From Bacillaceae bacterium OF18-1A (lineage in GTDB: Bacteria > Bacillota > Bacilli > Bacillales > Bacillaceae_G): a stretch of DNA of 64,000 nt. A model generated the notes under the pieces. The model had not been told where the DNA came from and made no database searches. It saw only the letters and a list, made by a program, of their open reading frames with translations. This document shows, one piece after another, positions 8,388 through 18,054 of the stretch. The stretch's first letter is position 1. Every line of letters starts with the position of its first letter. The DNA lies in NCBI GenBank assembly GCA_027694045.1, contig JAQEWB010000001.1, positions 434,001 to 498,000 on the forward strand, given 5' to 3'. The translations under genes and the position numbers were made by a program.

Positions 8388-9167
8388 ATGAATTGGTTAG
8401 AAGCTTTTATATTAGGCATAATTCAAGGTTTAACAGAATTTTTACCGATAAGTAGTACAGGTCATCTTTATTTAGGAAGGCATTTGTTTCAATTAGACGA
8501 AGCAGGATTGTTTTTAGATACGATGCTACACATTGGGACTTTACTTGCAGTGTTTATTTATTACAAAAAAGAATTTATATATTTAATTAAAAATCCATTT
8601 TCAAAGCTGATGCTATTACTTATTGTCGGAACAATACCTGCAGTTGTAATCGGGTTATTATTTAAAGATTTCTTTGAAGATATTTCAAAAACAGGTATCA
8701 CTATAGGTTGGGAGTTTTTAGTGACAGGCTTATTCTTATATATGGCTGATAAGCAAAAAAATGGTCGTAAAAAAATGGATGACATTACATATAAAGATGC
8801 ATTTATTATAGGTTCATTTCAGGCTGCTGCTATTTTCCCAGCAATTTCTCGTTCTGGTATGACAATTGTTGCTGCATTATGGAGAAAGCTAGATCGTGAA
8901 ACAGCTGCCTACTTTTCATTTTTATTATCAACACCAGCTATTGTCGGAGCAATTATTTTGCAATTTATAGATGTTTTTCAAGGGAAAGCAGAATCAATTT
9001 CTAGTACATCTTTAATTGTCGGAACTTTATCAGCGGCGTTTTTTGGTTACATAGCAGTTTCCTGGATGATTCAATATTTAAAACGACATTCATTAAAAGT
9101 ATTCGCTTATTACGTATGGGGATTAGGTATTTTAATTTTAACGTTGCAGTTTACTGATGTATTTTAA
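8388..9167 (+). CDS. uppP: undecaprenyl-diphosphatase UppP/BacA
   Basis: Dephosphorylates undecaprenyl pyrophosphate on the outer face of the membrane to recycle the lipid carrier of cell-wall synthesis. Over-supply gives bacitracin tolerance. 259 residues, normal length. Both diagnostic motifs are present: QGLTEFLPISSTGHL at residues 14-28 and FPAISRSGMT at about 155-164; eight hydrophobic helices. AAAGGAG sits 6 bp before ATG. B. cereus group genomes encode more than one UppP; this copy is not linked to other wall genes here. Confidence 0.95.
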   Translation: MNWLEAFILGIIQGLTEFLPISSTGHLYLGRHLFQLDEAGLFLDTMLHIGTLLAVFIYYKKEFIYLIKNPFSKLMLLLIVGTIPAVVIGLLFKDFFEDISKTGITIGWEFLVTGLFLYMADKQKNGRKKMDDITYKDAFIIGSFQAAAIFPAISRSGMTIVAALWRKLDRETAAYFSFLLSTPAIVGAIILQFIDVFQGKAESISSTSLIVGTLSAAFFGYIAVSWMIQYLKRHSLKVFAYYVWGLGILILTLQFTDVF

Positions 9168-9187
9168 TTTTAGAAACTATTAGTTTA

Positions 9188-9224
9188 GATCCTGTTGCAT
9201 TCATATAAGGCAGGATCTCTTTTC
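9188..9224 (+). terminator. rho-independent terminator after uppP
   Basis: GATCCTG/CAGGATC stem with a 16-nt loop, followed by TCTTTT. Confidence 0.65.
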
Positions 9225-9239
9225 ATTAAGGGGGCGAAT

Positions 9240-10562
9240 ATGTTTAATAAAGCTATTGTTATTGGCGGAAGTATCGCAGGAAAACTCGCAGCAAAAGCAT
9301 TATCAACTACTTTTAAAGAAGTAATCATTATAGAAGCCGGTGAAAGATGGGATGGAAAAGCTTCGAGAAAAAGAGTTCCACAAAGTAATCATCCTCATGT
9401 GTTATTAAAAGGTGGAGAAAATGCCATTGAGGAATTGTTTCCTACTATCACTAATGAACTAGTTGAAGCAGGTAGTATCGTAAATAACTTTACTCGTGAT
9501 TTAAAATGGCATCAATTTGGTTTATGGAAACAATCATTCATAGGAGAAGTACATATGATTCAACAAAGTAGGTTTTTGCTTGAATGGCATATTCAAAAAC
9601 GAATAGATCAGGTTTCTACTATTACTATTAAATATGAAACATTGATTGAAGGGTTATTAATAGATGGAAAACGTAACAAAGTACGTGGAGTAAAAGCGAA
9701 ATGTTTAGAGACGGGAACGCAAGAAGAAATTAAAGCAGATATTGTTGTTGATGCGAGTGGATTTGCTTCAAAAAGTATAGCTTGGCTACGTAAATACAAT
9801 ATTGAAGTACGAGAAGAAAAAGTACGTATTGATTTATTTTACGCAACTAGAATGTTTAAACTTAAAGAAAATGAGAAATTAGACTGTTGTAATATGCTAA
9901 TGTCTCCAAGTTTCCCTGACAATCCGCATGGTGTTCTTATTCAAACGATTGAGGATAATCGTTATTTTGTTACTTTCAGCGGGTATGCAAGTGAGAAAGC
10001 ACCACAAACAGATGAGGAATTTTATAATTTTGCTGAAAATCTATCAATCTCTAATGTTACAGATTTCCTAAATAAAGCGGAGGCAATTTCAGATATCAAA
10101 ACGTACAAAATTCCGTATCAAGTACGTCGGCGATTTGATTTAGTGAATAATCTACCCGAAAGATTGTTAGTAGTTGGAGATGCACATTGTCGTTTTGATC
10201 CTGTTTTCGGGCAAGGTGTTTCAGTTGCAGCTATGGAAGCTCACCAATTGCAGTTACTTTTACAAAGGAGACAAAAGCTCGATCATGCATTTACACAGCA
10301 GTTTTATAAAGAGACCGCTCATATCATACAAACTCCTTGGGAAATGACAACAACGGAAATATCACGTCATCCAAAGCTAAAAAGAGAATTAACGATAAAA
10401 CAAAAATTTCAGCTATGGTATACGAAACAAATATATCAACTATCAGCAACTGATTCTGATGTTTATATTCGATTAGTAAAAGTGATGAATTTAATTCGTA
10501 GTCCATTTCATCTTTTTCATCCGAAAGTGCTACTTGCTGTGTTACTGAAACGAAAGAAATAG
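9240..10562 (+). CDS. FAD-dependent monooxygenase / oxidoreductase
   Basis: 440 residues. The FAD-binding motif AIVIGGSIAGKLAAKAL is at residues 5-21, the DG-type motif VVDASGF near 170, and RLLVVGDAHCRFDPVFGQG near 310-330, the second FAD motif (GDA...P..GQG) of the PHBH/geranylgeranyl-reductase superfamily. The substrate is unknown. The ATG at 9240 has AAGGGGG 7 bp upstream; the TTG at 9195 lies inside the uppP terminator and is rejected. It may be the first gene of a run of plus-strand enzymes. Confidence 0.82.
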   Translation: MFNKAIVIGGSIAGKLAAKALSTTFKEVIIIEAGERWDGKASRKRVPQSNHPHVLLKGGENAIEELFPTITNELVEAGSIVNNFTRDLKWHQFGLWKQSFIGEVHMIQQSRFLLEWHIQKRIDQVSTITIKYETLIEGLLIDGKRNKVRGVKAKCLETGTQEEIKADIVVDASGFASKSIAWLRKYNIEVREEKVRIDLFYATRMFKLKENEKLDCCNMLMSPSFPDNPHGVLIQTIEDNRYFVTFSGYASEKAPQTDEEFYNFAENLSISNVTDFLNKAEAISDIKTYKIPYQVRRRFDLVNNLPERLLVVGDAHCRFDPVFGQGVSVAAMEAHQLQLLLQRRQKLDHAFTQQFYKETAHIIQTPWEMTTTEISRHPKLKRELTIKQKFQLWYTKQIYQLSATDSDVYIRLVKVMNLIRSPFHLFHPKVLLAVLLKRKK

Positions 10563-10625
10563 CAGGAAAGTAGTTGATTAAAAACGAATATATAGCAGTT
10601 AGTAGATATAGGAGGGGTAATCGAG

Positions 10626-11153
10626 ATGAAAATATACATAGAACAATTAGAGAAACACGATGCTAAGGATTTATTTACGTTTGAACTTACGAATAAATCT
10701 TTTTTTGAAACAATGGTACCTAATCGTGGCTCGCAATATTTTGATTTTGAATATTTCCAAAAACTACTAGATGATTTATTAATAGAACAGGCGGATGGAG
10801 AATCTTATTTTTATTTAATTCGTAACGAAGAACATGAAATTGTAGGAAGAATAAATTTAGTAGATATAGATTCGGAAACTCGAATCAGTTCGTTAGGTTA
10901 TCGGGTCGGAGAAAAGTTTACTAAAAAAGGAGTTGCAACAGAAGCTGTACAATTAATTTTAGACGTAGCGAAAAATAATAAAATCAATGAGGTACATGCT
11001 AAAACAACTTCTAATAATCTTGCATCACAAATTGTACTAGAAAAAAGCGGATTTTCTTCTTATCAAAACGAAGCAGATACAACATCTGTACAATTAAATG
11101 GGGAACAGGTGAATTTTGTACATTATATTTGGAGAAATAATTCGCGCTTATAA
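10626..11153 (+). CDS. GNAT acetyltransferase, RimJ/RimL type
   Basis: 175 residues. RimJ/RimL-like features are the N-terminal '[19 protein letters not shown]', the strand [20 protein letters not shown] (motif A, about residues 96-115) and [13 protein letters not shown] (motif B). Such enzymes acetylate protein N-termini, small amines or antibiotics. The target here is unknown. AGGAGGGG lies 9 bp before ATG. The stop is 16 bp before the next gene, so the three genes from here to 12166 look like one operon. Confidence 0.85.
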   Translation: MKIYIEQLEKHDAKDLFTFELTNKSFFETMVPNRGSQYFDFEYFQKLLDDLLIEQADGESYFYLIRNEEHEIVGRINLVDIDSETRISSLGYRVGEKFTKKGVATEAVQLILDVAKNNKINEVHAKTTSNNLASQIVLEKSGFSSYQNEADTTSVQLNGEQVNFVHYIWRNNSRL

Positions 11154-11169
11154 GAAGGGGGACTTATTC

Positions 11170-11691
11170 ATGAATGATTTACGATATCCAATTGGGCAAT
11201 TTACATACAAACGTCCTATAACGGAAGAAATGATAGATACATGGATTCAAGAAATTGAAGATTTACCTAATGAACTAACGAAAGCTATTAAAGATTTAGA
11301 TCAGAAGCAGTTAGACACACCGTACCGCGTTGGTGGATGGACAGTTCGTCAAGTAGTCCATCACGTTGTTGACAGCCACATGAATAGCTATATACGCTTT
11401 AAATTAGCACTAACAGAAAAGAATCCAACGATTAAACCATATAAAGAAGAAAAGTGGGCAGAATTACCTGATTCTAAATTACCAGTAGATGTTTCACTAG
11501 TAATGTTAGAGTCATTACATAAAAGATGGGTTAACCTTTTATATTCTTTAGAACTTGAAGATTTAGAAAAGACATTTAACCATCCAGAGACTGGTGAAAC
11601 AAAACTTGCTGTTGCAATTGGACTATATGCATGGCATGGTCGTCATCATACAGCTCATATAACTTCATTAAGAAAACGACTAAATTGGTAA
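11170..11691 (+). CDS. YfiT/BstA family metal-dependent (bacillithiol) transferase, DinB superfamily
   Basis: 173 residues, family length. The three-His metal site is seen in VVHHVVDSH (about residues 62-70) and [10 protein letters not shown] (about 154-163), as in B. subtilis YfiT, now called BstA, a DinB-fold bacillithiol S-transferase. It probably conjugates bacillithiol to electrophiles. Its own ATG at 11170 has AAGGGGG 7 bp upstream; the open frame upstream overlaps the previous gene. It lies between two GNAT genes in one operon. Confidence 0.85.
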   Translation: MNDLRYPIGQFTYKRPITEEMIDTWIQEIEDLPNELTKAIKDLDQKQLDTPYRVGGWTVRQVVHHVVDSHMNSYIRFKLALTEKNPTIKPYKEEKWAELPDSKLPVDVSLVMLESLHKRWVNLLYSLELEDLEKTFNHPETGETKLAVAIGLYAWHGRHHTAHITSLRKRLNW

Positions 11692-11692
11692 C

Positions 11693-12166
11693 ATGGAGAT
11701 TACATTAGAGAAGGCAACAGCAAGTGATGCAACAGATTTATTTCAAATGCAAATAGACTCATTTAGCCCTTTATTACATAAATATAAAGACTACGAAACA
11801 AACCCAGCAAATGAACCTATTGAAAAAACTATTTTTAGAATAAATAATCCTAGCAGTAATTTTTATAAGATGATAATAGATTCGAGACTTGTTGGAGCGA
11901 TATGTATATCCCAAAAAGAACTACCTTATAAATTTTGGATTAGTCCAATGTTTATTCATCCAATCTATCAAGGGAAAGGAATTGCTCAGAAGGTACTTAT
12001 TTTAATTGAAGAGATGTTTCCAGAAGCACGAAGTTTTGAACTTGCTACGATTTTAGAAGAAGAAAGAAATTGTTTTCTATACGAAAAGATGGGATATAAA
12101 AGAACAGAAGAAACTAAGAAATTAAATGATAAAACTACACTTGTTTTTTACAAAAAAGAAAGGTAA
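11693..12166 (+). CDS. GNAT family N-acetyltransferase
   Basis: 157 residues. Motif A is MFIHPIYQGKGIAQKVL (about residues 85-101), followed by NCFLYEKMGY. The ATG lies one base after the stop of the BstA-like gene and its ribosome binding site is inside that gene, so translation is probably coupled. The stop codon overlaps the terminator stem. Substrate unknown. Confidence 0.85.
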   Translation: MEITLEKATASDATDLFQMQIDSFSPLLHKYKDYETNPANEPIEKTIFRINNPSSNFYKMIIDSRLVGAICISQKELPYKFWISPMFIHPIYQGKGIAQKVLILIEEMFPEARSFELATILEEERNCFLYEKMGYKRTEETKKLNDKTTLVFYKKER

Positions 12167-12195
12167 AGCATTTAAAATACGCTTTACCTTTTTAT
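12162..12195 (+). terminator. rho-independent terminator overlapping the stop codon
   Basis: GGTAAAGC/GCTTTACC stem plus T run; the TAA stop at 12164-12166 is within the left arm. Confidence 0.8.
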
Positions 12196-12287
12196 GTTAT
12201 TTTAGATTAAATATACAAAAACGATGAATATCCTTCCAAAATACTCGGGTTAGTAATTTTATATATGAATAAACATACAGAAAAGTG

Positions 12288-12665
12288 TTATTTCGTCGTA
12301 TATATTACTAACGCTTTTTGAATGCTTAAAACACTATCGTCACCTTTAAATTCTTTCGTAATTGGTGTACTCAAACTAGATACCCAAATTTTAAGTTCTG
12401 CATCTAAATCAAAATGCCCAGCCGTTTCGATGCTGAATTGTGTAATGCTTTTATAAGGGATAGAATGATACTCAGTTTTTTTACCTGATATCCCTTGTTT
12501 ATCTACTAAAATAAGACGACGATTTGTAAATACGATTAAATCACGAATTAATTTATAAGCATGTTCAACTTTCTCATCGTCTAACATAATCTTCTCTAAA
12601 TCACGTTCTACACTTTCTGTACTCGCGTTTGATGCATTTCCTAAAATACCGCTGAATAAACCCAT
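12288..12665 (-). CDS. PH domain-containing protein (bPH_1 type, YozO-like)
   Basis: 125 residues; a bacterial pleckstrin-homology-like beta-barrel. The pattern IRDLIVFTNRRLILVDKQG, then SIPYKSITQFSIET and ELKIWVS, matches bPH_1 proteins such as B. subtilis YozO. Ligand and partner are unknown. AAAGGAGG is 7 bp before ATG. Convergent with the GNAT operon and divergent from the patatin gene. Confidence 0.82.
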   Translation of the reverse strand: MGLFSGILGNASNASTESVERDLEKIMLDDEKVEHAYKLIRDLIVFTNRRLILVDKQGISGKKTEYHSIPYKSITQFSIETAGHFDLDAELKIWVSSLSTPITKEFKGDDSVLSIQKALVIYTTK

Positions 12666-12844
12666 ATAGAATTCCTCCTTTAATATGTGTGGAATGAGTT
12701 ACTTATATTGTACCATGCTATACCGGAATACATTATTACATTGCATCTATAGTTTTTTCTACTTATTGCAATTATTTTATATAACCTCATCCTAAAATCT
12801 TATGCTAACATATAAATAAGAAAACAGAAGTAGAGGGATTAATC

Positions 12845-13696
12845 ATGAAGAATATCGGTTTAGTATTAGAAGGCGGAGGGATGAAAGGTTTATATACCGC
12901 AGGCGTACTCGAATACTTCATGGAAAAGAATTTATTTTTTCCATATGTAGTTGGGGTATCTGCTGGAGCCTGCATGGGGGCAACCTATTTATCACGTCAA
13001 AAAGGAAGAAATAAGAAAGTAAATACAGAGCTAGTATCCGACCACAGATATATATCTTATCGAAACTTACTTCAAAAGCGCGAATTATTTGGAATGGATT
13101 TTTTATTCGATGAAGTACCTAATAAAATTGTCCCATTTGATTTTCAAACATTCTTAAATTCAAGCGAACAATTTGTTATAGGGACGACTGATTGCGAATC
13201 AGGACAGGCTGTTTATTACAATAAAGCAGATCACGGAAAAGATATTTTGAAAATTATTCGTGCCTCAAGCTCTGTACCGTTTATAGCACCTGCTGTAGAA
13301 TATGATAATCGAAAATTGCTAGATGGAGGAATTATAGATCCTATACCAGTTTTAAAAGCTCAAACTGATGGTTATGAAAAGAACGTTGTAATTATGACAA
13401 AACCAGAAGGATATGAGAAACAGCGAAATAAATTTTCTGGCCTAGCTAAAATTTTATATAGGAAATATCCGAATATCGCAGAATCTTTAGTTGAACATTA
13501 TCGTTTTTATAATGAGACGATATCTTATATGAATCAAATAAAACAAAAAGACAACTTTTATATTATTCAGCCTAGCGTACAGCTTCCAATAAGCGGAATA
13601 GAAAGAAGTAAAGAAAAGCTCGTTAATTTATATAATCTTGGCTATACAGATGCTCAATATCATTATGAAAACTTATTAAATTGGATAGAGAAATAA
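12845..13696 (+). CDS. patatin-like phospholipase
   Basis: Serine lipid acyl hydrolase with a Ser-Asp dyad. The oxyanion loop LEGGGMKG is at residues 8-15, the nucleophile Ser39 in GVSAG, and the catalytic Asp160 in LLDGG. 283 residues, typical of the RssA/YjjU-like bacterial subgroup. It lacks a signal peptide and probably acts on membrane lipids from the inside. The next gene begins 12 bp downstream and is likely cotranscribed. Confidence 0.92.
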   Translation: MKNIGLVLEGGGMKGLYTAGVLEYFMEKNLFFPYVVGVSAGACMGATYLSRQKGRNKKVNTELVSDHRYISYRNLLQKRELFGMDFLFDEVPNKIVPFDFQTFLNSSEQFVIGTTDCESGQAVYYNKADHGKDILKIIRASSSVPFIAPAVEYDNRKLLDGGIIDPIPVLKAQTDGYEKNVVIMTKPEGYEKQRNKFSGLAKILYRKYPNIAESLVEHYRFYNETISYMNQIKQKDNFYIIQPSVQLPISGIERSKEKLVNLYNLGYTDAQYHYENLLNWIEK

Positions 13697-13708
13697 AGGG
13701 GTGGAAAG

Positions 13709-14080
13709 TTGAAGTTAGGAAAAAGGGTTATTTTTAATGAATTGCAGAAAATGCCTAGTCTGCTGTATAAACCGTTTCCGAATTGTGACATTCGAAAAAT
13801 ACGAAAAGATTTTAATAATATGTTTACAGAAGATGATTGTATAAGCGCTGATTTAAATTATTATTGGATGCATACAGCAGGTACTTTAAGTTACGTGCTT
13901 AATAATAATGAACAGGAGATTGTGTTTAATCAAATAAAGTGGCTAAGGATATCGTTTTTCGAGTTGTTTCCGCAATATCGTTTTCTAGAAACAGAAATTG
14001 TTACGTATCCCATTTTGTATAGAGATTTCATGAATTATGAAAAGACCCGAAAGCTATTACTTTATTATCTTACTGAATAA
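13709..14080 (+). CDS. YxiJ-like protein
   Basis: 123 residues starting with TTG, preceded by AAAGGGGTGG. Features shared with B. subtilis YxiJ are the opening KMPSLLYKPFPNCDIRKIRKDF, then ADLNYYWMHTAGTLSYVL and SFFELFPQYRFLE. In B. subtilis yxiJ lies in the wapA-yxxG region rich in toxin-immunity genes, but no function is proved. Here it pairs with a patatin gene rather than a toxin. Family call reasonable; role open. Confidence 0.65.
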   Translation: MKLGKRVIFNELQKMPSLLYKPFPNCDIRKIRKDFNNMFTEDDCISADLNYYWMHTAGTLSYVLNNNEQEIVFNQIKWLRISFFELFPQYRFLETEIVTYPILYRDFMNYEKTRKLLLYYLTE

Positions 14081-14088
14081 AAATTAAA

Positions 14089-14119
14089 ACGTACAAGTGA
14101 TGCTGCTTGTACGTTTTTT
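14089..14119 (+). terminator. rho-independent terminator
   Basis: ACGTACAAG/CTTGTACGT stem followed by TTTTTT. Confidence 0.85.
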
Positions 14120-14339
14120 GTTCATAAAATATACAATATTTACAACTTATCCATGTAGGTATTTTAATGAGAAAAAAGAAGTACATATAGAGAATGTGTG
14201 AGGGAGGAGATAGAAGTTTGTTAGTTGTTTCCCTTTAAATTCATGTCCAACTCAAATATTTCGAGTAAAATTCGCTTCTAAATGGTATTATCAAATATCA
14301 AGAAAACTAATACAGAAACGAAGAAGGGACAGGATTAAT

Positions 14340-14705
14340 ATGGAAAACGTATCAAATGTCGATAAAGTAGAATCAATTAAATCTTTACAGTCAACAATCC
14401 GTAAACTTGAAAATGCCTTATCACAGATGACTCAAAAAGGCTCAAACACTACTTTAGTGAAAAAAAGACTCAAAGCAGCTAGTATCGGCTTAGCTATGTT
14501 AAAAAGTATTTGGAATCAAGAAACCCATCATTACACGCAAGAGGATTTAGCAGACGCTCGAAATGTTCTAATTGGTTTGCTTCCATCAATTGAAAAGATT
14601 TATGTTAGGTCAAAGCTCGGGAGTCCTCAAAGAACTCTTTTAGAAAGAAGAATAAAATCATTGGAACTTTCTATTCAGGCAATTGATTATTTTTCTAATA
14701 AATAA
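14340..14705 (+). CDS. conserved helical protein of unknown function
   Basis: 121 residues, almost all predicted helix, with heptad-like Leu spacing (SLQSTIRKLENALSQM near residue 15; LERRIKSLELSIQAID at the end). No domain recognised. AGGGACAGGA precedes the ATG. Its stop codon is immediately followed, in another frame, by the open frame of the esterase relic, so the two may have been brought together by a deletion. Confidence 0.6.
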   Translation: MENVSNVDKVESIKSLQSTIRKLENALSQMTQKGSNTTLVKKRLKAASIGLAMLKSIWNQETHHYTQEDLADARNVLIGLLPSIEKIYVRSKLGSPQRTLLERRIKSLELSIQAIDYFSNK

Positions 14706-15457
14706 CTTCGCTAAACACATACGGAAAGATTGAAACATATTCTTTTTATAGTTCGATTATAAATAACACACGCAAAATTCATATTTATACGCCTCATGAT
14801 TATTCTCACACTTCACATCTTCAAGAACTTCTCATTGTATTTGATGGGAATTCATTCATTAATGACCTTTCAATCACAAAAACTCTTAATTATTTAATTT
14901 ACGAAAAAGAAATCCCATCGTGTATTGCTGTTGCTATAGATCCTGTCGGTCGATTAGAAGAGCTAACTTATAACGATAAAATGAATTCATTTTTAACAAA
15001 GGAATTACTTCCATGGATTCAAACTAAATATCGTGTGTATCAAAAAGCAAAACATACAACAATTGCTGGTTTCAGCCTTGGTGGCTTAGCGGCTTGTTAT
15101 GCAGCACTTCAAAATCCACATATTTTCGGGAATGTGTTGTCAATGTCTGGATCCGTACATTGGAAAAAGAATGATTATGAAAATGCAATTCCTTGGATTG
15201 AAAATCAAATTTCATCAATAGATTCTAATGCGACTCATCTATATTCTTACATAGCAGTAGGTGAACTTGAAAACGAACCTCTTTTAACGGCTAATAGACG
15301 GCTATATAAAGCTTTAGAAGAAAAGAAACACCAAACCATTTATGAAGAGTTTCAAGGTGGACATGATAGCGTGTGGTGGCGAGAAAAGCTATTCGATGGA
15401 TTAAGGGCATTAGAACTTACAAAAACGACAATAAAAAATAAAAAGGAGAGAGAATCT
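14705..15457 (+). pseudogene. putative esterase (Fes/IroE-like alpha/beta hydrolase) lacking a start codon
   Basis: The frame is open from 14702 with no ATG, GTG or TTG before the ATG at 14981, yet the first 92 codons read as genuine esterase N-terminus (YGKIETYSFYSSIINNTRKI, LLIVFDGNSF, IAVAIDPVGRLEEL). The nucleophile elbow GFSLGG and the late His in EFQGGHDSVWW are present. Starting at 14981 would remove the first strands and oxyanion region. At the 3' end the frame runs without a stop into the DUF1992 gene. Start and stop have both been lost, so a non-functional remnant is likely. Confidence 0.6.
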
Positions 15458-15865
15458 ATGAATCAAGAAGAGCTAGATAAAAAACTAAAAAAGCAAGAGA
15501 TTTTAGTAAAAGATGAGAAAGTTTGGTCCTATAGGTATGAGGATCATATTAGTTCTATCGTTAAAGAGGCGGAAAAGAAAGGGTCTTTCGATCATTTACC
15601 TGGTAAAGGGAAACCTCTTAATCTTGATAAAGACCTTTTGTACAATCCTGAAAAGCAACTGTATAGAACTTTGAAAAATAATCATGTTTTACCTAGGTGG
15701 ATTGAGCTTTCAAAGGAAATTGATGACTTAAAAGAAAAACTAAAAGAAAATACAAATACTGCAGAAGCAGCGGATTTAATTCGAACTATTAATAAAAAGG
15801 TTTTAGAACATAACCTACTTTGTCCACCAAGTGCGCAAAAAACGAGGGTGAAAACAGACTTTTAA
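15458..15865 (+). CDS. DUF1992 (DnaJ homologue C28-type) domain protein
   Basis: 135 residues. The segment YRYEDHISSIVKEAEKKGSF followed by FDHLPGKGKPLNLDKD is the DUF1992 signature, found alone in bacteria and in the eukaryotic DNAJC28 protein. The role is unknown. The ATG at 15458 is supported by AAAGGAGAG 7 bp upstream, showing that it was an independent gene even though the esterase frame runs into it. The C-terminus HNLLCPPSAQKTRV is complete. Confidence 0.75.
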   Translation: MNQEELDKKLKKQEILVKDEKVWSYRYEDHISSIVKEAEKKGSFDHLPGKGKPLNLDKDLLYNPEKQLYRTLKNNHVLPRWIELSKEIDDLKEKLKENTNTAEAADLIRTINKKVLEHNLLCPPSAQKTRVKTDF

Positions 15866-15943
15866 CCATTTTTAATGAAGCTATCTCTTGCTATATAATT
15901 AAGTAAGGCATTTTCAATTCATTATTAAAGGGAGGCAAATGCG

Positions 15944-16759
15944 ATGAAAAATACGTATCAACTTCAAATTCCGAAAGAACTAGAACAGTATCGTAGTATT
16001 TTAGAAGAAAGTATGAAACCGTATGTTAAAGTGTCTGGAACATTAGCAGAGACAACACTTTTTGAGAGTAAGTTTGGTGGTTATCCGTATTTACCTATAG
16101 ATCAAGAGCATCCTAAAGACTCAAATGGACAACCTATGATGCTACTTGCGCAGTTAAACTTTGAAGAAATTCCGCATATTGAATACATGCCTCAAAGTGG
16201 AATGTTACAATTTTTCGTAAGCGCTGATGATGAACTATTCGGAGTGGATTTTGATCATCCAACGAACCAAAAAGACTTTCGAATTGTGTATCATTCTACA
16301 ATAACAGAAGATTTAACTAAGTTGGTGACAGATTTTAGTTATTTAAATACTTTAGATTTGGAGTATTTCATCATACCTGAAGCAGCTAAACTGACATTTG
16401 AAGTAGCTTTTCAGCCAGTAACAACAGGCGATTATCGATTCGAAAAGATTTTTAAAGATGGTATTGATCTAGAAAAAATTATTGATGATGAAACTGAAGT
16501 AGAATTAGGCGAACTGTATGAGGAGCTTTTCGAAGGTCAAGGACATAAAATTGGTGGATATCCGTTTTTCACACAGACAGACCCAAGAGAATGGGAAGAA
16601 AAATATCAACAACATGATATTTTATTATTACAAATCGATACAGATGATTCACTAAATATTATGTGGGGAGATTCTGGTGTAGCTAATTTCTTCATACGTA
16701 AAGAAGATTTAATAAATCTAGATTTTTCCAATGTCCTTTACAATTGGGATTGTTGCTAA
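15944..16759 (+). CDS. YwqG family protein (DUF1963)
   Basis: 271 residues. YwqG signatures are ESKFGGYPYLP near residue 45, LLAQLNFEEIP, GMLQFF, HKIGGYPFFTQTDPR near 204 and the closing LLLQIDTDDS....WGDSGVANFFI. Some DUF1963 genes act as immunity-type partners in toxin loci, but no toxin is adjacent here. AAAGGGAGG is upstream of the ATG. A terminator follows. Confidence 0.88.
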   Translation: MKNTYQLQIPKELEQYRSILEESMKPYVKVSGTLAETTLFESKFGGYPYLPIDQEHPKDSNGQPMMLLAQLNFEEIPHIEYMPQSGMLQFFVSADDELFGVDFDHPTNQKDFRIVYHSTITEDLTKLVTDFSYLNTLDLEYFIIPEAAKLTFEVAFQPVTTGDYRFEKIFKDGIDLEKIIDDETEVELGELYEELFEGQGHKIGGYPFFTQTDPREWEEKYQQHDILLLQIDTDDSLNIMWGDSGVANFFIRKEDLINLDFSNVLYNWDCC

Positions 16760-16788
16760 AAGGATATAAACTAAGCAATAGCAAGTAA

Positions 16789-16821
16789 AAAATCTTCCTC
16801 AAAGCGAGGGGGATTTTTTTG
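16789..16821 (+). terminator. rho-independent terminator
   Basis: Eleven-pair stem (AAATCTTCCTC/GAGGGGGATTT, two G-U pairs) with an AAAGC loop and T7. Confidence 0.8.
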
Positions 16822-17391
16822 TTCAAAATAAACATTATGTTAACTAGCATGCAAAATGGAGATTACGGTGAAAGTCAAGTGTAAATAACAAAAATCACAG
16901 CAAGAATATAAAGTTATAAAACGTATGTAATTAACAACAAATCTATAAAATAAAACATAAAATGAAATTTATAATATATATTTTCTACAAAAATTATTTT
17001 GCATAAAAAATTCGTCCGATCAAAATAATTTTTGATTTGTTATTCGTGAATTCATAATCAATTAAGATTTGCTGGGATTAATCAATATATAACAAAATAA
17101 ACGATAAAAACTGTAGAAATACATGTAGATAATATTTTATGTGAATCTCATTAAAAATCTCCGTTTTGTCTCATTAAGTATAGTTTACTTGTATTTTGAT
17201 ACCTGAAATCACTTTATTTATATGACTGCCTATAATATATATTATGTCTACTAGAAAAAAGTAATAAACTTACTATTAGTTAGTGTAGTTCGGTGTACTT
17301 CCCTTTTCCTTATTTATTAGTGAATAGTTCTTTAATGCCAGATTAGTGTAAATTTATACTTTTGTAAATAATCATTAATAAAACATACTAA
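16822..17391. other. AT-rich stretch without recognisable gene
   Basis: About 570 bp of very AT-rich sequence. No frame of length or composition expected of a gene, and no hairpin beyond short chance matches. It probably represents degraded DNA next to the endonuclease relic. Confidence 0.5.
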
Positions 17392-17432
17392 AAAACAACT
17401 TGTTTAAATTTAATAATTAAACAAGTTGTTTT
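17392..17432. terminator. 15-bp perfect inverted repeat, terminator-like
   Basis: AAAACAACTTGTTTA at 17392-17406 matches its reverse complement at 17418-17432; T4 on one side and A-run on the other allow function on either strand. It lies 125 bp beyond the end of the endonuclease relic on the minus strand, where its terminator would be expected. Confidence 0.6.
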
Positions 17433-17558
17433 GAAATTGGCTAAACTATATTTATAATTTGTTTGCTTTAGCAATTACTTTGATTGAAATTAATAATTCA
17501 GCGTGAATTTTAATTTTATAATTGAACTTGTTTGTGAATTATTCGATCATCATTACAA

Positions 17559-17761
17559 TTATTCTTTTTCTTGAAAAATATTGTATTTACGCTTTAAATG
17601 CAAACCTTTATCTTTATAAATCCACTGTGAAAATTTATTAACATTATTCTTACCACTTAGGTAAATACGATATCTGAAGTACTCTTCCCTTCTGTATACA
17701 AATGAATGATTTCAGATTTTGATAGTGTACATTTCGAGTTCTTTTTTCTCTCTATTTGCAC
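17559..17761 (-). pseudogene. relic of an HTH/LAGLIDADG-like homing endonuclease with its middle deleted
   Basis: A GTG at 17761 with AGGAGAGG upstream opens a frame reading TLSKSEIIHLYTEGKSTSDI, which looks like an N-terminal helix-turn-helix, and stops within 35 codons. A different frame from about 17700 to 17559 reads YFRYRIYLSGKNNVNKF then WIYKDKGLHLKRKYNIF, resembling the C-terminal end of LAGLIDADG-type proteins. The two halves meet near TCAGATATCG, so the catalytic core has been deleted with a frame change. Family call is from memory of the motif style and is moderate only. Confidence 0.45.
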
Positions 17762-18054
17762 TTACATCCTCTCCTTCCTTTTAATAATTAGAGACATATT
17801 TTCTTCTATAACATATAACAAAACGTATGTTCTTTGCTGCTTATAAGAAAAACTTTACAAAATTAAAACAATTTACATTTACTTCGTATTCATTTTATCT
17901 GCTGCTGCATGGTTTTTTTGTATATAAGAATAATGAATTTGACAAATTTATGAAATGTACTGCAATTACGGTGAAAAGTAAAATGATTTCGTTTAAACTA
18001 CAAATAGCTACAATAACAACATACGTATATTGTTAAACGTAAAAAGGAGAACGA

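Noticed and set aside
17827..18036. 69-codon plus-strand ORF before the MBL gene
   Set aside because: No ribosome binding site, AT-driven composition, no motif; it lies in the promoter region of the MBL gene.
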